DNA of 64,000 bases from [Bacillus] selenitireducens MLS10 (GCF_000093085.1 NC_014219.1:2286384-2350383), one strand, 5' to 3'; positions 54,715 to 63,982 are shown, counted from the first letter of the stretch. Notes: generated from the sequence alone by a model not told the origin. Numbers and translations are program-made.

Positions 54715-55049
54715 GATTGATCCTCCTCTATTCTTGTCCATCTGTCTTTATCTCTCGTATTAAATTTTTCCATCACCAGTCCGAATGCTTCATCGAGATC
54801 GATATCCAGTGAATTTGCAAGACAAATCATGACGAACAGAACATCACCCAGTTCCTGTTCCATTGTCTTTGCTTCTTCATCGTTCTTTTTCGGTTTCTCT
54901 CCATAGAAATGATTTACTTCCCGGGCAAGTTCCCCCATCTCTTCTGTGAGTCTGGCCATCATGGCCAATGGAGAAAAATACCCCTCTTTGAATTGTGAAA
55001 TATATGTATCCACTTCATCCTGCATGTCTTTCATTGATCGCTCCGTCAT
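54711..55049 (-). CDS. ypjD: MazG-family nucleotide pyrophosphohydrolase (YpjD)
   Basis: A 112 aa all-alpha NTP pyrophosphatase that removes non-canonical nucleotides. The start [14 protein letters not shown] at 55049 has GGAGGCAGACG ahead; the longer frame to 55112 is unsupported. The metal-binding EExxE in [14 protein letters not shown] and ExxD in [12 protein letters not shown] are intact. It starts the dapB-mgsA-bsh operon. Confidence 0.92.
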   Translation of the reverse strand: MTERSMKDMQDEVDTYISQFKEGYFSPLAMMARLTEEMGELAREVNHFYGEKPKKNDEEAKTMEQELGDVLFVMICLANSLDIDLDEAFGLVMEKFNTRDKDRWTRIEEDQS

Positions 55050-55192
55050 CGTCTGCCTCCTTACACGATAAGTATACATGCTAATCGTAATGGAAAAGTC
55101 CGTCTTTGACAAATCATTTGTTGCTATTCGCCTTGTTCAGTGTAAGAATATGATGTGGACTTTGAAAACAAATCAGGAAAGGGGATAGTCCG

Positions 55193-56062
55193 ATGAAACC
55201 ATCCATCACCAGAAATCTCTTCTGGATCACACTCGGAACAGCCCTTATAGCGTTTGGGCTCGTATATTTTAACATTGAGAACAATCTGGCAGACGGAGGA
55301 TTTACAGGCATTACACTCATCTTGTATTTTTCCTTGCAATTCGACCCTGCATATTCGAATTTATTGCTCAATATTCCATTATTCATCATAGGCTACAAAA
55401 TACTCGGTAAGGTCGCATTTTCTTACACAGTCTTCGGCACGTTATCACTGTCACTTTTTTTATGGATCTTTCAGAGATATAAATTTCTTGATCTTCCATT
55501 ACACGATGACTTGATGCTCGCAGCGCTCTTTTCCGGAATTTCTGTAGGAACGGGTCTCGGCCTTGTCTTTCGTTCTGGTGGAACGACGGGTGGTGTTGAT
55601 ATTATTGCGAAACTCGGTTTTAAATACATGGGATGGAGTATTGGCAGAACCATGTTTATTTTTGACGCAGCAGTCATTACCTCTTCTCTGTTTTACTTGA
55701 ATTACCGGCAGGCCATGTATACACTCGTTGCTGTCTTTATCGCTGCAAAAGTGATTGATTTTATTCAGCAGGGTGCCTATTCAGGAAAAGCCGCCATCAT
55801 TGTATCCGATCAGTCACATAAAATAGCCAAGGCGATCATGACCGAAATGGACCGCGGTGCGACAATACTGAATGGACAGGGCACATTCACGGGTGAAAAT
55901 AAGGATGTACTCTACTGTGTCGTTGCTCATAACGAGATGATCAAACTAAAAAACGTGATTACGAAGGTCGATCCCCATGCTTTTGTCAGTATGACAGACG
56001 CACAGGATGTCATGGGTGAAGGCTTTACACTTGATGAATACAAAAGACCTCTTCAAATCTGA
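55193..56062 (+). CDS. ypjC: YitT family membrane protein (YpjC-like)
   Basis: A 289 aa protein with five N-terminal membrane segments (ADGGFTGITLILYF, then RSGGTTGGVDIIAKLGFK) and a C-terminal soluble DUF2179 domain (about 200-285, GKAAIIVSDQSHKIAKAI). This is the YitT family. Its transport substrate is unknown. GGAAAGGGGATAG precedes the ATG. It is divergent from the mazG gene, and ends at a bidirectional terminator. Confidence 0.9.
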   Translation: MKPSITRNLFWITLGTALIAFGLVYFNIENNLADGGFTGITLILYFSLQFDPAYSNLLLNIPLFIIGYKILGKVAFSYTVFGTLSLSLFLWIFQRYKFLDLPLHDDLMLAALFSGISVGTGLGLVFRSGGTTGGVDIIAKLGFKYMGWSIGRTMFIFDAAVITSSLFYLNYRQAMYTLVAVFIAAKVIDFIQQGAYSGKAAIIVSDQSHKIAKAIMTEMDRGATILNGQGTFTGENKDVLYCVVAHNEMIKLKNVITKVDPHAFVSMTDAQDVMGEGFTLDEYKRPLQI

Positions 56063-56111
56063 ATCAGATACACCAACATAACAGGCATGAACCAAAGTAA
56101 ATGAATGATAA

Positions 56112-56165
56112 AACCGCCCGTGCAGCAAGTAAGAATTATCTTACCTGAGCATCAGGGCGGCTTTT
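56112..56165. terminator. bidirectional terminator after ypjC
   Basis: A long imperfect stem with CCGCCC (56114-56119) and GGGCGG (56155-56160) at its base and AAGTAAGA/TCTTACCT near the tip. T-runs follow on both strands. Confidence 0.8.
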
Positions 56166-56195
56166 TATTGATTAGTATTCTGCTAAATTCGACGC

Positions 56196-56885
56196 TTAAT
56201 CATCATTCATACCGAGAAACAGAAACACGAACCGAAGCAATTCCATCAGTGCAACAAGTGCTGCAGCAACATAAGTCAGCGCAGCTGCATTTAACACTTT
56301 CTTCGTTTCACGTTCCTCATCGTTTCGGATTACACCGGCAGAAACGATTTGCGACATGGCCCGATTCGAAGCATCAAATTCCACTGGCAGCGTAACAAGC
56401 TGAAAAAGAACCGCAAAACTCATGAAAATGATCCCGGCTAAAAACATCCCCATCGATGAGAGGAAAATCCCGGCCAAAATGAACACAAAGGATAAATTTG
56501 ATCCAAGATTAGCCGCAGGAACCAGTGTGTGTCTGAAATTGAGAAAGACGTATTCCTCCTCATCCTGAATGGCATGTCCCACCTCGTGAGCAGCTACCGC
56601 AGCTCCCGCGATCGAATTCCCATAATAATTCTGTTCAGAAAGACGGACTGTTTTTGACCTAGGATCGTAATGATCGGAAAGCATGCCCTTAACAGGTTCG
56701 ACCTTCACGTCAAACAGTCCATTATCATCAAGGATTTTTCTTGCGACTTGTGCACCGGTCATCCCGGAAGACGAGCGGACCTGTGAATATTTTTTATACG
56801 TATTCTTGACCCTGCTTTGAGCCCACAGTGGAATAATGAGTAACAGCGCAATATAAACCATAAAACCGCCAAATGTTTCGAACAT
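56196..56885 (-). CDS. zinc metallopeptidase, YugP-like
   Basis: A 229 aa membrane protease. The start MFETFGGF at 56885 has GGAGGTTTAACGAT upstream. One N-terminal segment (8-22) precedes the zinc site AAHEVGHAIQ, and two or three further segments follow. This is the YugP/DUF1040-type integral-membrane zinc peptidase; its substrate is not known. In B. subtilis yugP is elsewhere, so this is a different insertion here, between ypjC and ypjA. Confidence 0.85.
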   Translation of the reverse strand: MFETFGGFMVYIALLLIIPLWAQSRVKNTYKKYSQVRSSSGMTGAQVARKILDDNGLFDVKVEPVKGMLSDHYDPRSKTVRLSEQNYYGNSIAGAAVAAHEVGHAIQDEEEYVFLNFRHTLVPAANLGSNLSFVFILAGIFLSSMGMFLAGIIFMSFAVLFQLVTLPVEFDASNRAMSQIVSAGVIRNDEERETKKVLNAAALTYVAAALVALMELLRFVFLFLGMNDD

Positions 56886-56971
56886 ATCGTTAAACCTCCA
56901 ATGAAAAGATCGTATCATTATTATAGTCAAAGATGGTCAAAGAGTCAAAGGAAAGCTCTTATAATCATGAT

Positions 56972-57568
56972 TTATGCGTGTAATTCCCGTTTTTCCATCC
57001 TGTTATTCATAAAATAGACAAGCAACAGCGAGATAATACTCAACCAAAACGTAAAATACGCAACTTCAGAGATATACGGCGTTAATGACGATTTCACCCA
57101 AGGGTGCATCCCGTATACGTAATCAATGACATCATTATGCAGCGTCCAAATACCCGCAGCTGCGATATGCCACACTTTTATCCTGTAATAAGGCATATAT
57201 AACAGCCCTTGAACAGCCATGCCCAAGTGTGAAAAAATCAACATAAAATCAAGCAACGTAATCACGCTACCCATCGCACCTGCAGCAAGGATCATGGCGA
57301 CAGCCCAAATGCCGTACTTAAACAGCGTGACTGCTGCAAGAGCCTCAATAATTGGGATATTATTCCCGAGTAAAAACGCAATTAATACGACCACAAAAAA
57401 GAGGCTGGCCGTCGGACTGTCCGGAACAAACGGCAAAAAAATTGCCGGTGTCTGAATCAACTGTGCCTCATACCATATGTATCCGTAAATAGTTCCTGGA
57501 ACATTAATCAAAAGCAACAGCCACAAAAACCAGCGCTGTCCTATTGTCGCTATGAAAAACTGAAACAT
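56972..57568 (-). CDS. ypjA: DUF1405 membrane protein YpjA
   Basis: A 198 aa polytopic protein starting MFQFFIATIGQRW at 57568 with GGTGATAGGT upstream, six membrane segments. The INVPGTIYGYIWYE and HNDVIDYVYGMHPW stretches match YpjA next to qcrC in B. subtilis. Role unknown. The usual ypjB gene that follows in B. subtilis is absent. Confidence 0.8.
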   Translation of the reverse strand: MFQFFIATIGQRWFLWLLLLINVPGTIYGYIWYEAQLIQTPAIFLPFVPDSPTASLFFVVVLIAFLLGNNIPIIEALAAVTLFKYGIWAVAMILAAGAMGSVITLLDFMLIFSHLGMAVQGLLYMPYYRIKVWHIAAAGIWTLHNDVIDYVYGMHPWVKSSLTPYISEVAYFTFWLSIISLLLVYFMNNRMEKRELHA

Positions 57569-57764
57569 ACCTATCACCGCCTTGTCATCAATACCGATTA
57601 TTATATCGAAAATCTGCATAATTGAAAATCATGTGTACTTACCTGAATTTCTAATGTTCAGATGGATAACGAACACTTTCATACATTTCAAAAGTGTGAA
57701 ACTCACTTCGCCTCTAATCATTGATCTGATTTTTAATATAACATAACCTCTCGGAGAACAGGAA

Positions 57765-57792
57765 AAACCGGCCTGATTATTCAGACCGGTTT
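57765..57792 (-). terminator. terminator of the qcrABC operon
   Basis: AAACCGG (57765-57771) and CCGGTTT (57786-57792) enclose a CTGA/TCAG extension; TTTTTCC follows on the minus strand. Otherwise the 57569-57810 gap holds only start signals of ypjA that I can name. Confidence 0.75.
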
Positions 57793-57810
57793 AAAATCAT
57801 TTTAAATAGG

Positions 57811-58617
57811 TTACTCTTCATCGTCTTCAGCACCGGAACCGTTATCCGGATCCTGACCATCGTTTGCGATAAACTCAGACAGGATTTGAAGTTCTTCATC
57901 AGATCCTTCAAATTGCCCAGCCGGCATGTCGTTCAGACCATTTACAATTATATCCATAACTTCATCTGCATCGTAATCAGATGCAAAGATATTAGGCCCT
58001 GCAGCACCGCCAAGCATGTCCCCGCCGTGACAACTGATACAGGAGTCTTGACTCTGGTAGACTTCATACCCGGCAGCCGATGTATCCACCTCAACATCTT
58101 CAACGATTTCTCCCTGATCTGCTGCAGCTTCCCAGTCATGGTCATCAACGGCTTCCCATGTCAGAAAAATAATTGCAGCCACAGCCAACAGCATTAATCC
58201 ACTGCCTATCGGCCTTTTGTGCGGTCTCCGTTCTTTCCCTCTGTCAAGCCACGGGACAAGCAGCAGTGCGCCAAACGCAACACCCGGAATGACAACAGCC
58301 CCAATTACTGTATAATCACCCGCAGCAAACTCATACTTCAACAATTGGAATAAAAACAGGAAATACCAGTCCGGTATTGGAATATATCCTGAATCTGTCG
58401 GGTCGGCAATCCGCTCAAGCGGTGCAGGATGCGTCGCTGCAAGAACCATAAAGCCAATCAGAAACACTGAACCGACCATCCATTCTTTTAACAGGTAGTT
58501 CGGCCAAAACGCTTCTGTTTTCCCGGGGTATTCTGAATAATCCTTAGGAATATTTTTTGTATCTCTGACGGGGACCCGTGAGTCTCCAACGAATTTCATG
58601 CCTTTTCCACGTTTCAT
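57811..58617 (-). CDS. qcrC: menaquinol:cytochrome c reductase cytochrome b/c subunit
   Basis: A 268 aa fusion of a subunit-IV-like membrane part (three segments, WPNYLLKEWMVGSVFL onward) and a C-terminal cytochrome c domain with the haem site Cys193-Ile-Ser-Cys196-His197. Close to B. subtilis QcrC (255 aa). The extra residues are acidic (linker at 160-180 and tail). It is the last gene of the qcrABC operon and carries electrons to cytochrome c oxidase. Confidence 0.95.
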   Translation of the reverse strand: MKRGKGMKFVGDSRVPVRDTKNIPKDYSEYPGKTEAFWPNYLLKEWMVGSVFLIGFMVLAATHPAPLERIADPTDSGYIPIPDWYFLFLFQLLKYEFAAGDYTVIGAVVIPGVAFGALLLVPWLDRGKERRPHKRPIGSGLMLLAVAAIIFLTWEAVDDHDWEAAADQGEIVEDVEVDTSAAGYEVYQSQDSCISCHGGDMLGGAAGPNIFASDYDADEVMDIIVNGLNDMPAGQFEGSDEELQILSEFIANDGQDPDNGSGAEDDEE

Positions 58618-58647
58618 AGCTTTACCTCCTTTTTTCCGTCCTGAATT

Positions 58648-59319
58648 TTACAGTGGTCCGGAAATCCCCTGTTTTCGAATCATGTAGAAATGAGCCCCCA
58701 ATAGCCCTAACAATGCTCCCGGAAGGAAGAAAACGTGAATCGCAAAGAAACGCGTCAACGTCTGTGCACCGATAATTTCTCCACCGGCAAGCAGTGTTTT
58801 CATGAATGCGCCGATCACAGGAGCGGATTCAGCAATTTCCAACCCTACAACGGTTGCAAAATATGCTTTCATATCCCAAGGCAGTAAGTAACCAGTAAAT
58901 CCAAGCCCCAAAATAACAAAGAACAAGAGAACACCTACAACCCAGTTCAGCTCACGCGGTTTTTGATAAGAACCGGTGAAGAAAACACGGAGAGTGTGTA
59001 AAAACATCATAACAATAACAAGACTCGCTCCCCAATGGTGCATACCCCTGACAATCATACCGTGTGTCACTTCATTTTGAAGATAATAAACTGACTCATA
59101 AGCGTTTACAATATCGGGCACATAGTACATTGTAAGAAACATACCCGACAGAATCTGAATCACTACAACAAAAAATGTTAATCCACCGAAGCAATAAACA
59201 AATGCAGAAAAGTGATGAGCCGGATTTACGTGTTCCGGTACTTCATGATCGGCAATGTCACGCCACAGAGGAGTGATATCCATTCGTTCGTCAATCCAAT
59301 CATAAACTTTTTGTAACAT
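58648..59319 (-). CDS. qcrB: menaquinol:cytochrome c reductase cytochrome b subunit
   Basis: A 223 aa b6-type cytochrome b with four membrane helices. Haem-ligating histidines lie in MHHWGASLVIVMMFLHTLRVF and RFFAIHVFFLPGALLGLLGAHF. It matches B. subtilis QcrB (224 aa). It lies 14 bases after qcrA and 30 before qcrC. Confidence 0.95.
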   Translation of the reverse strand: MLQKVYDWIDERMDITPLWRDIADHEVPEHVNPAHHFSAFVYCFGGLTFFVVVIQILSGMFLTMYYVPDIVNAYESVYYLQNEVTHGMIVRGMHHWGASLVIVMMFLHTLRVFFTGSYQKPRELNWVVGVLLFFVILGLGFTGYLLPWDMKAYFATVVGLEIAESAPVIGAFMKTLLAGGEIIGAQTLTRFFAIHVFFLPGALLGLLGAHFYMIRKQGISGPL

Positions 59320-59333
59320 ACATTACGCCCCCC

Positions 59334-59837
59334 TTAGCCCCGCTGTCGAATTTGTCCAAGATAAATCATTCCGTCACGTACCTCAACATCGTAAACATCA
59401 AGTGGACGGGTCGGCGGCGTATTCGGGACATTCGTGCCGTCCTGTTCAAATCGACCCTGGTGACACGGACAGAAAAATTGCCCGGGATGATCATCATTCG
59501 TATCCCAGCCTACCGTACAGCCTAAATGTGTACATGTCGGAGATAACGCAAGGATTTCATCCCCATTTCTGTATACATAAGCAGAACGGCTTTGTTCGTC
59601 TTCATACCAGCCGTCTTCGATATCAACAACAAAATCAACACGTTGCGGCTCGTCTGTCAAATCGTCTTCACTTAACCCGACTGAAACAAATTCGCCTTCC
59701 TCACCAACCTCAAATGCAGGATCGAGTGCCATTCTTGCCATCGGACTGATAATAGTCGCGGCCATAAACCCTCCTACACCGGTCAATGTATATGTGAGAA
59801 ACTGTCGTCTGGATACCTTATGTTTTTTCTCACTCAT
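59334..59837 (-). CDS. qcrA: menaquinol:cytochrome c reductase Rieske iron-sulfur subunit
   Basis: A 167 aa Rieske protein. The twin-arginine motif SRRQF (Arg10, Arg11) and the membrane segment (14-32) form a Tat anchor. The 2Fe-2S ligands are Cys102, His104, Cys123 and His126, with Cys107 and Cys125 forming the disulfide (CTHLGC, CPCHQG). It transfers electrons from menaquinol to cytochrome c. GAGGAGGTAAAGTC precedes the ATG, and its Tat leader ties it to tatA/tatC at 18-19 kb. Confidence 0.96.
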   Translation of the reverse strand: MSEKKHKVSRRQFLTYTLTGVGGFMAATIISPMARMALDPAFEVGEEGEFVSVGLSEDDLTDEPQRVDFVVDIEDGWYEDEQSRSAYVYRNGDEILALSPTCTHLGCTVGWDTNDDHPGQFFCPCHQGRFEQDGTNVPNTPPTRPLDVYDVEVRDGMIYLGQIRQRG

Positions 59838-59874
59838 GACTTTACCTCCTCACACTCAAATTAAATGAACAGAC

Positions 59875-59936
59875 TTCACAATTGTGAAATAAATTAAGAC
59901 ATTTCTATGATATTCCACAATTATATAAGCTGTCAA
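59875..59936 (-). promoter_or_regulatory. qcrABC promoter with a TTCACAATTGTGAA palindrome
   Basis: On the minus strand, TTGACA (59931-59936) and TATCAT (59907-59912) form a promoter with an 18-base spacer. A perfect 14-base palindrome TTCACAATTGTGAA (59875-59888) lies 12-25 bases downstream of the expected transcription start. Each half is a TTGTGAA unit, as in ResD-type sites, arranged head to head. Confidence 0.55.
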
Positions 59937-59974
59937 TTAGTAGAGTAGAATAATTTTAGAGAAATAATAATTAT

Positions 59975-60445
59975 TCAATCGTTTTTCTCTTCCCACTTCT
60001 TCATAATCTTCGGTATGATCTGATCAGCCTGTTGTTCAACCATTTTCCTTGCCTGCTGCGGTTCTAATTCATGAATGGGGATCACGGGCATCCAAATCAT
60101 ATGTCCGTTCTCAGAAAGATTCAATGATGCAACATCCGAATCCGTTGTGAGAAAGAACACATTATTAATACCGCCATTGTGATAATAGTGAATCCAGTCA
60201 TTAATAAAAACCAGCAGCGATTGTTCATCGCGTATATCCGGCTTGTAAGGAAGAGGGGGCATTAATAACAGTCGTCCAGTCAGCTTGCGCTCAGCCTGTT
60301 CGGCTAAAAGAGCAGCATACTCACCCTGGAGAGTTCCTGATGCGGGGTCATGGTGAAGATCCAGAGGCATAAGCGGAATTAATACCGTATCAACGAATTC
60401 TCTAGCTGATACAAAGGTTTCAATACTCTTACTATTCCATTTCAC
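59975..60445 (-). CDS. ypiF: YpiF-like protein (DUF2487)
   Basis: A 156 aa cytoplasmic protein starting with GTG at 60445; GGGGAAAG precedes it. It matches YpiF by sequence style (VLIPLMPLDL, NDWIHYYHNGGINNVFFLTTD) and position between qcrA and ypiB. No function is known. A pair of GTTCACAA repeats lies in its leader. Confidence 0.82.
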   Translation of the reverse strand: MKWNSKSIETFVSAREFVDTVLIPLMPLDLHHDPASGTLQGEYAALLAEQAERKLTGRLLLMPPLPYKPDIRDEQSLLVFINDWIHYYHNGGINNVFFLTTDSDVASLNLSENGHMIWMPVIPIHELEPQQARKMVEQQADQIIPKIMKKWEEKND

Positions 60446-60461
60446 ATCAACTTTCCCCTTT

Positions 60462-60480
60462 GTTCACAATCTGTTCACAA
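60462..60480 (-). promoter_or_regulatory. tandem GTTCACAA repeats in the ypiF leader
   Basis: The exact 8-mer GTTCACAA occurs at 60462-60469 and 60473-60480, an 11-base period; on the minus strand it reads TTGTGAAC. The upstream minus-strand TAAAAT hexamer suggests the repeats sit just after a transcription start, as at acsA. Confidence 0.5.
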
Positions 60481-60551
60481 ATCTTATTTTAACATTACCA
60501 CAAAATAATAAAAAAATAAAAGCTTTCGCGTGTTTTTATTATAAAAAAATA

Positions 60552-60578
60552 AAAGCCCTCTTATGTTTCGAGGGCTTT
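60552..60578 (-). terminator. terminator overlapping the end of ypiB
   Basis: AAAGCCCTC (60552-60560) and GAGGGCTTT (60570-60578) form a 9-base-pair stem that includes the ypiB stop codon in its loop; TTTTATTTTTTTAT follows on the minus strand. Confidence 0.75.
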
Positions 60579-61112
60579 CAGTTTGGCATATTCTTTTGCA
60601 AGGACACTGAATGTTTCTTCATCACCATTTTCAAGTGCATCATCGATCCTCAAATGAAGCGCTTTCATCTCTTGTTGTCGAAGAGAGGCATCAAGGACCA
60701 TCTCCGCCAGAAGGCGGTTAACATTCTCTTCATCTTCATTGACAGGAATATAATGATTTTCTTCAAGCACCCGCATGAATTCACTGTTTGCATATTTCTC
60801 CTGGAAGTTAAGCTGTATATAAATTTCTTCGTTACGATTCAGACGGATATCATGAAACGCTTTTTCTGCATCCATTGTAATGTGCTGGTTCTTATGAAAC
60901 GCAAACGGCACATCCTCGACATCATTAGCGGAGATTAAAAGTGCTTTTGGACAATGCTCTGCATCCTCAACAAAATGAACGCGCTCCATAAGGAGGTCGT
61001 CACTCATCAGAAAATTTAACAGCCAAGCGCACTCTCTTCTTTTTAACTGATAATTCTCGAGGAACCATTTGAGAAAATCTCTTTTTTCGATCACGGGAAT
61101 TGGATTCGTCAT
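60561..61112 (-). CDS. ypiB: YpiB (UPF0302 family)
   Basis: A 183 aa cytoplasmic protein. The start MTNPIPVIEKRDFLKWFL at 61112 has AAAGGAGGGTTC upstream; the longer frame to 61145 is rejected. Sequence and position next to ypiA fit YpiB, an UPF0302 protein with N-terminal helical and C-terminal IDEAL-type domains (ALENGDEETFSVLAKEYAKL). Role unknown. Confidence 0.85.
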   Translation of the reverse strand: MTNPIPVIEKRDFLKWFLENYQLKRRECAWLLNFLMSDDLLMERVHFVEDAEHCPKALLISANDVEDVPFAFHKNQHITMDAEKAFHDIRLNRNEEIYIQLNFQEKYANSEFMRVLEENHYIPVNEDEENVNRLLAEMVLDASLRQQEMKALHLRIDDALENGDEETFSVLAKEYAKLKALET

Positions 61113-61305
61113 CTTGAACCCTCCTTTTATAAACTTATCGTTCAAAATGGCTGAACATTGTGAAACTGTTTTCCTGTATATTAATCTAATTCGAGGTTAA
61201 TGAATGATATTCCTGCATAAATACTTAATTTTTTTATTCCCTGTCTTGAGAGTTTCTAATCTGATATTGTGAAAACGCTCAGTTGATTACTAACAACAAA
61301 AACAA

Positions 61306-61335
61306 CCGCCAGTTATCCATGACTCATAACGGCGG
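61306..61335 (-). terminator. terminator downstream of ypiA
   Basis: CCGCC-GTTAT (61306-61316) pairs with ATAAC-GGCGG (61326-61335) with one bulged A; TTTTTGTTGTT follows on the minus strand. The rest of the 61113-61355 gap contains only ypiB start signals and a weak cre-like match. Confidence 0.75.
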
Positions 61336-61355
61336 CTGTTTTTGCTCTATTCAAG

Positions 61356-62627
61356 TTACATGTCTTCTGTTAATCGCTCAAGCTGATGCGTGAAATCCTC
61401 TCTGTCCGGCTGGCGGCTGATCAACTGCTTCAGCAGGCTGACTGCCTGTTGTCGCCAACCTGATGCCAGAAACGCTTCAAGAGCCTCTTCCATAATCACC
61501 TCATCCTCTGATAAACCGTCAATGGCTTGCAAATAAGCCTCTGCAGCCCCTTGGGCATCATCCTCTTCGAGTAGAATTTTTCCTCTGTATCGTTCAAAGA
61601 GAGGGTCGTATTCACCATAATCATCAAGGAATGAAATCAGATCATGCATTGCATCGAACTGTTCCTGTTCGTTCAGAAGCAACAACAGCTCCTTGACAGC
61701 AGAAAGATTCGACGGATTGAGTGCGATGACTTTTTGAAGAAACGTTTTTCCTTCTTCCACATCACCTTTAGATACCTGAAGTTTCGCCATTTCAAGATAC
61801 AGATCCTCGTTAAATTCGTCTTTCTTAATTCCTTCTTCAAGAATGGCAACCGCCTCATCATACAGCTGATCTTTGATCAGTGCCCGTCCAAGTAGAGGAT
61901 AAGCTGTCGTAAAATCAGGATCCGCTTCCAAAAGGCGTTCAAATGCCCACCTGGCTGTTTCTGTATCATCAAGTTGGAGAGCTGTCACTCCGTACCCAAA
62001 AAGGGCATCAGGCGGCTCTTCTTCACCGAGCCCGAGCTTGTAATGTTCAAGGGCGTTTTCAAATTCGCCAATCGCACTGTATGCTTCAGCCAGACGAAGT
62101 TCCGGATCAACCGGAAATTCCTCCGGCAGCTTTTTCTGTAAGATCACCTGTCGGAAATAATAGATTGCCTTTTGATATTCACCGCGGTTTAAATAAAACT
62201 CGCCCAGACCAAGCTGAAGAACGGCATCTTCCGGTTCTTCCTCCAACGCCTCAAGCAATTTTTTTTCGGCTACTTCTTCAAGACCGTCCGCCTCATAAAG
62301 GTCAGCGAGAAGAAGTCTCGACTGGATAAATGCCGGATCCCCTTTTTTCACCTCAGAGAGCATGTCTATCGCTTCATCTTCTTTTCCGAGTTCACTGTAA
62401 CATTCTGCTGCGAATGCAAACAGCTCACCATGGTCAGGGTATTGAAACATCAGTTCTTCCAACAAAACCAGTGACTGATCGACGAGACCCAGCTCAAAAT
62501 AGAGCTCTGCGATCGTCCGCTTTGTTTCATCATCAGCCTCTGGGATTAACCCCTCAACGGCCTTCAGTGCTTCTTCATGGTGTCCCTGTTCAATTTGCTG
62601 GATGGCGTTTGCCAATTGTTCGTTCAT
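61356..62627 (-). CDS. ypiA: TPR-repeat protein YpiA
   Basis: A 423 aa cytoplasmic protein built of about ten tetratricopeptide repeats from residue 5 to the end, very rich in Glu, Leu and Asp. The repeats (for example PEFVPDPELRLAEAYSAIGEFENALEHYKL style) scaffold other proteins. Location downstream of aroA matches YpiA. It begins 17 bases after the aroA stop on the same strand. Confidence 0.88.
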   Translation of the reverse strand: MNEQLANAIQQIEQGHHEEALKAVEGLIPEADDETKRTIAELYFELGLVDQSLVLLEELMFQYPDHGELFAFAAECYSELGKEDEAIDMLSEVKKGDPAFIQSRLLLADLYEADGLEEVAEKKLLEALEEEPEDAVLQLGLGEFYLNRGEYQKAIYYFRQVILQKKLPEEFPVDPELRLAEAYSAIGEFENALEHYKLGLGEEEPPDALFGYGVTALQLDDTETARWAFERLLEADPDFTTAYPLLGRALIKDQLYDEAVAILEEGIKKDEFNEDLYLEMAKLQVSKGDVEEGKTFLQKVIALNPSNLSAVKELLLLLNEQEQFDAMHDLISFLDDYGEYDPLFERYRGKILLEEDDAQGAAEAYLQAIDGLSEDEVIMEEALEAFLASGWRQQAVSLLKQLISRQPDREDFTHQLERLTEDM

Positions 62628-62644
62628 GCATCATTCTCCTTTAA

Positions 62645-63940
62645 TCAGGATGATCCCTTCAATCTGTTCAGCTGATCAAAGAATCCTGGATAAGAAACAG
62701 CGATTGCCTCCGTGCCGCTTACGGTTACAGGTTCTTCACTGATCAGGCCGCACAGAGCCATGGCCATACCTATTCGGTGGTCACCAAAACTGTCCGCATT
62801 TCCACCTGTTAAAGAAATCGGACCCCGAATGACCATGCCGTCATCTTTTGCCTCAATATCCGCTCCCAGTTTCTTTAACTGGTTCACGACTGTGTCGATG
62901 CGGTTGGTTTCTTTCACTTTCAGCTCTTCCGCATCTTTAATTACCGTGGTACCGTGAGCCTGGGTAGCAAGAACAGCGATTGCAGGAATTTCATCAATCA
63001 GTCTTGGAATCAGACCACCGCCAATTGTAACACCTTTAAGTTCGGATGTCTTTACTGTCAGATCCGCAACCGGCTCATCTCCTGCGAGTCGTTCATTCTC
63101 GCGGGTGATATTGGCACCCATCATTTCAAGTACTTCCATGATCCCGTCGCGGGTCGGATTCAGACCGGTATTAAAAAGTTTCACTTTACTGCCAGGGACG
63201 ATTAATGCAGCTGTAAGCATAAAAGCAGCGGATGAAATGTCTCCAGGGACTTCGATATGTGCCGGGTCTAGTGTTTGTCCACCCATAATTCGCGCAGAAT
63301 CATCATCTGTTTCCACTTCCACACCAAAGCTCCTCAGCATACGTTCAGTATGATCTCTGGATTTATGAGGTTCATTGACCGTTGTTACCCCTTGTGCCTG
63401 CAAACCTGCCAGCAAAACTGCAGATTTCACCTGGGCACTTGCAACAGGTGAATAATACGTAATACCCCTCAATTCACCACCACGGATATGAATGGGGGTT
63501 AAATCTCCAAATTGCCGGCCATCAATTCGAGCGTTCATCATTTTTAACGGACCGGTAACTCGTGCCATCGGCCGTTTGGCAATGGAGGCATCCCCTTTTA
63601 GAACACTACTGAAGGGCAACCCGGCAAGCACTCCCATTAAGAGCCGGATTGTTGTGCCTGAATTGCCTGTATCAAGCACATCATCCGGTTCTCTAAGACC
63701 CTGCAAACCTTTTCCGGTGACCGTCACGTCTGTACCGTTTTGTTCAATAACAACACCCAGTTTACGCATACATGCAATTGTGCTCAGGCAATCTTCTCCT
63801 TCTAGAAAGCCTTTAATCGTTGTTACACCGTCAGCAAGCGATGCAAAGAGCACCGCTCTGTGGCTGATCGATTTATCCCCGGGAATTTCGACTGTTCCTG
63901 CGAGACCTTGTTTTGCTTTAACGATCGTTTCCTTTTGCAT
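62645..63940 (-). CDS. aroA: 5-enolpyruvylshikimate-3-phosphate synthase
   Basis: A 431 aa enzyme of the shikimate pathway (called aroE in B. subtilis). The start [12 protein letters not shown] at 63940 follows GGAGGCACTG. The active-site stretches GDKSISHRA (about 18-26), [12 protein letters not shown], and the catalytic DEIPAIAV are intact. The class II-type loop sequences suggest a glyphosate-tolerant relative, but that is not tested. The gene follows what looks like the end of tyrA. Confidence 0.95.
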   Translation of the reverse strand: MQKETIVKAKQGLAGTVEIPGDKSISHRAVLFASLADGVTTIKGFLEGEDCLSTIACMRKLGVVIEQNGTDVTVTGKGLQGLREPDDVLDTGNSGTTIRLLMGVLAGLPFSSVLKGDASIAKRPMARVTGPLKMMNARIDGRQFGDLTPIHIRGGELRGITYYSPVASAQVKSAVLLAGLQAQGVTTVNEPHKSRDHTERMLRSFGVEVETDDDSARIMGGQTLDPAHIEVPGDISSAAFMLTAALIVPGSKVKLFNTGLNPTRDGIMEVLEMMGANITRENERLAGDEPVADLTVKTSELKGVTIGGGLIPRLIDEIPAIAVLATQAHGTTVIKDAEELKVKETNRIDTVVNQLKKLGADIEAKDDGMVIRGPISLTGGNADSFGDHRIGMAMALCGLISEEPVTVSGTEAIAVSYPGFFDQLNRLKGSS

Positions 63941-63982
63941 ATGATCAGTGCCTCCTTTAATCTGCATATCTTTACATGTTAT

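Noticed and set aside
59875-59888. TTCACAATTGTGAA as a Rex operator
   Set aside because: Rex sites have TTGTGAA then TTCACAA; here the halves are in the opposite orientation, so it is not a Rex box as known.
61270-61283. A cre-like site TGAAAACGCTCAGT
   Set aside because: It matches 12 of 14 positions, but it is next to the ypiA terminator and far from an obvious promoter; too weak to list.
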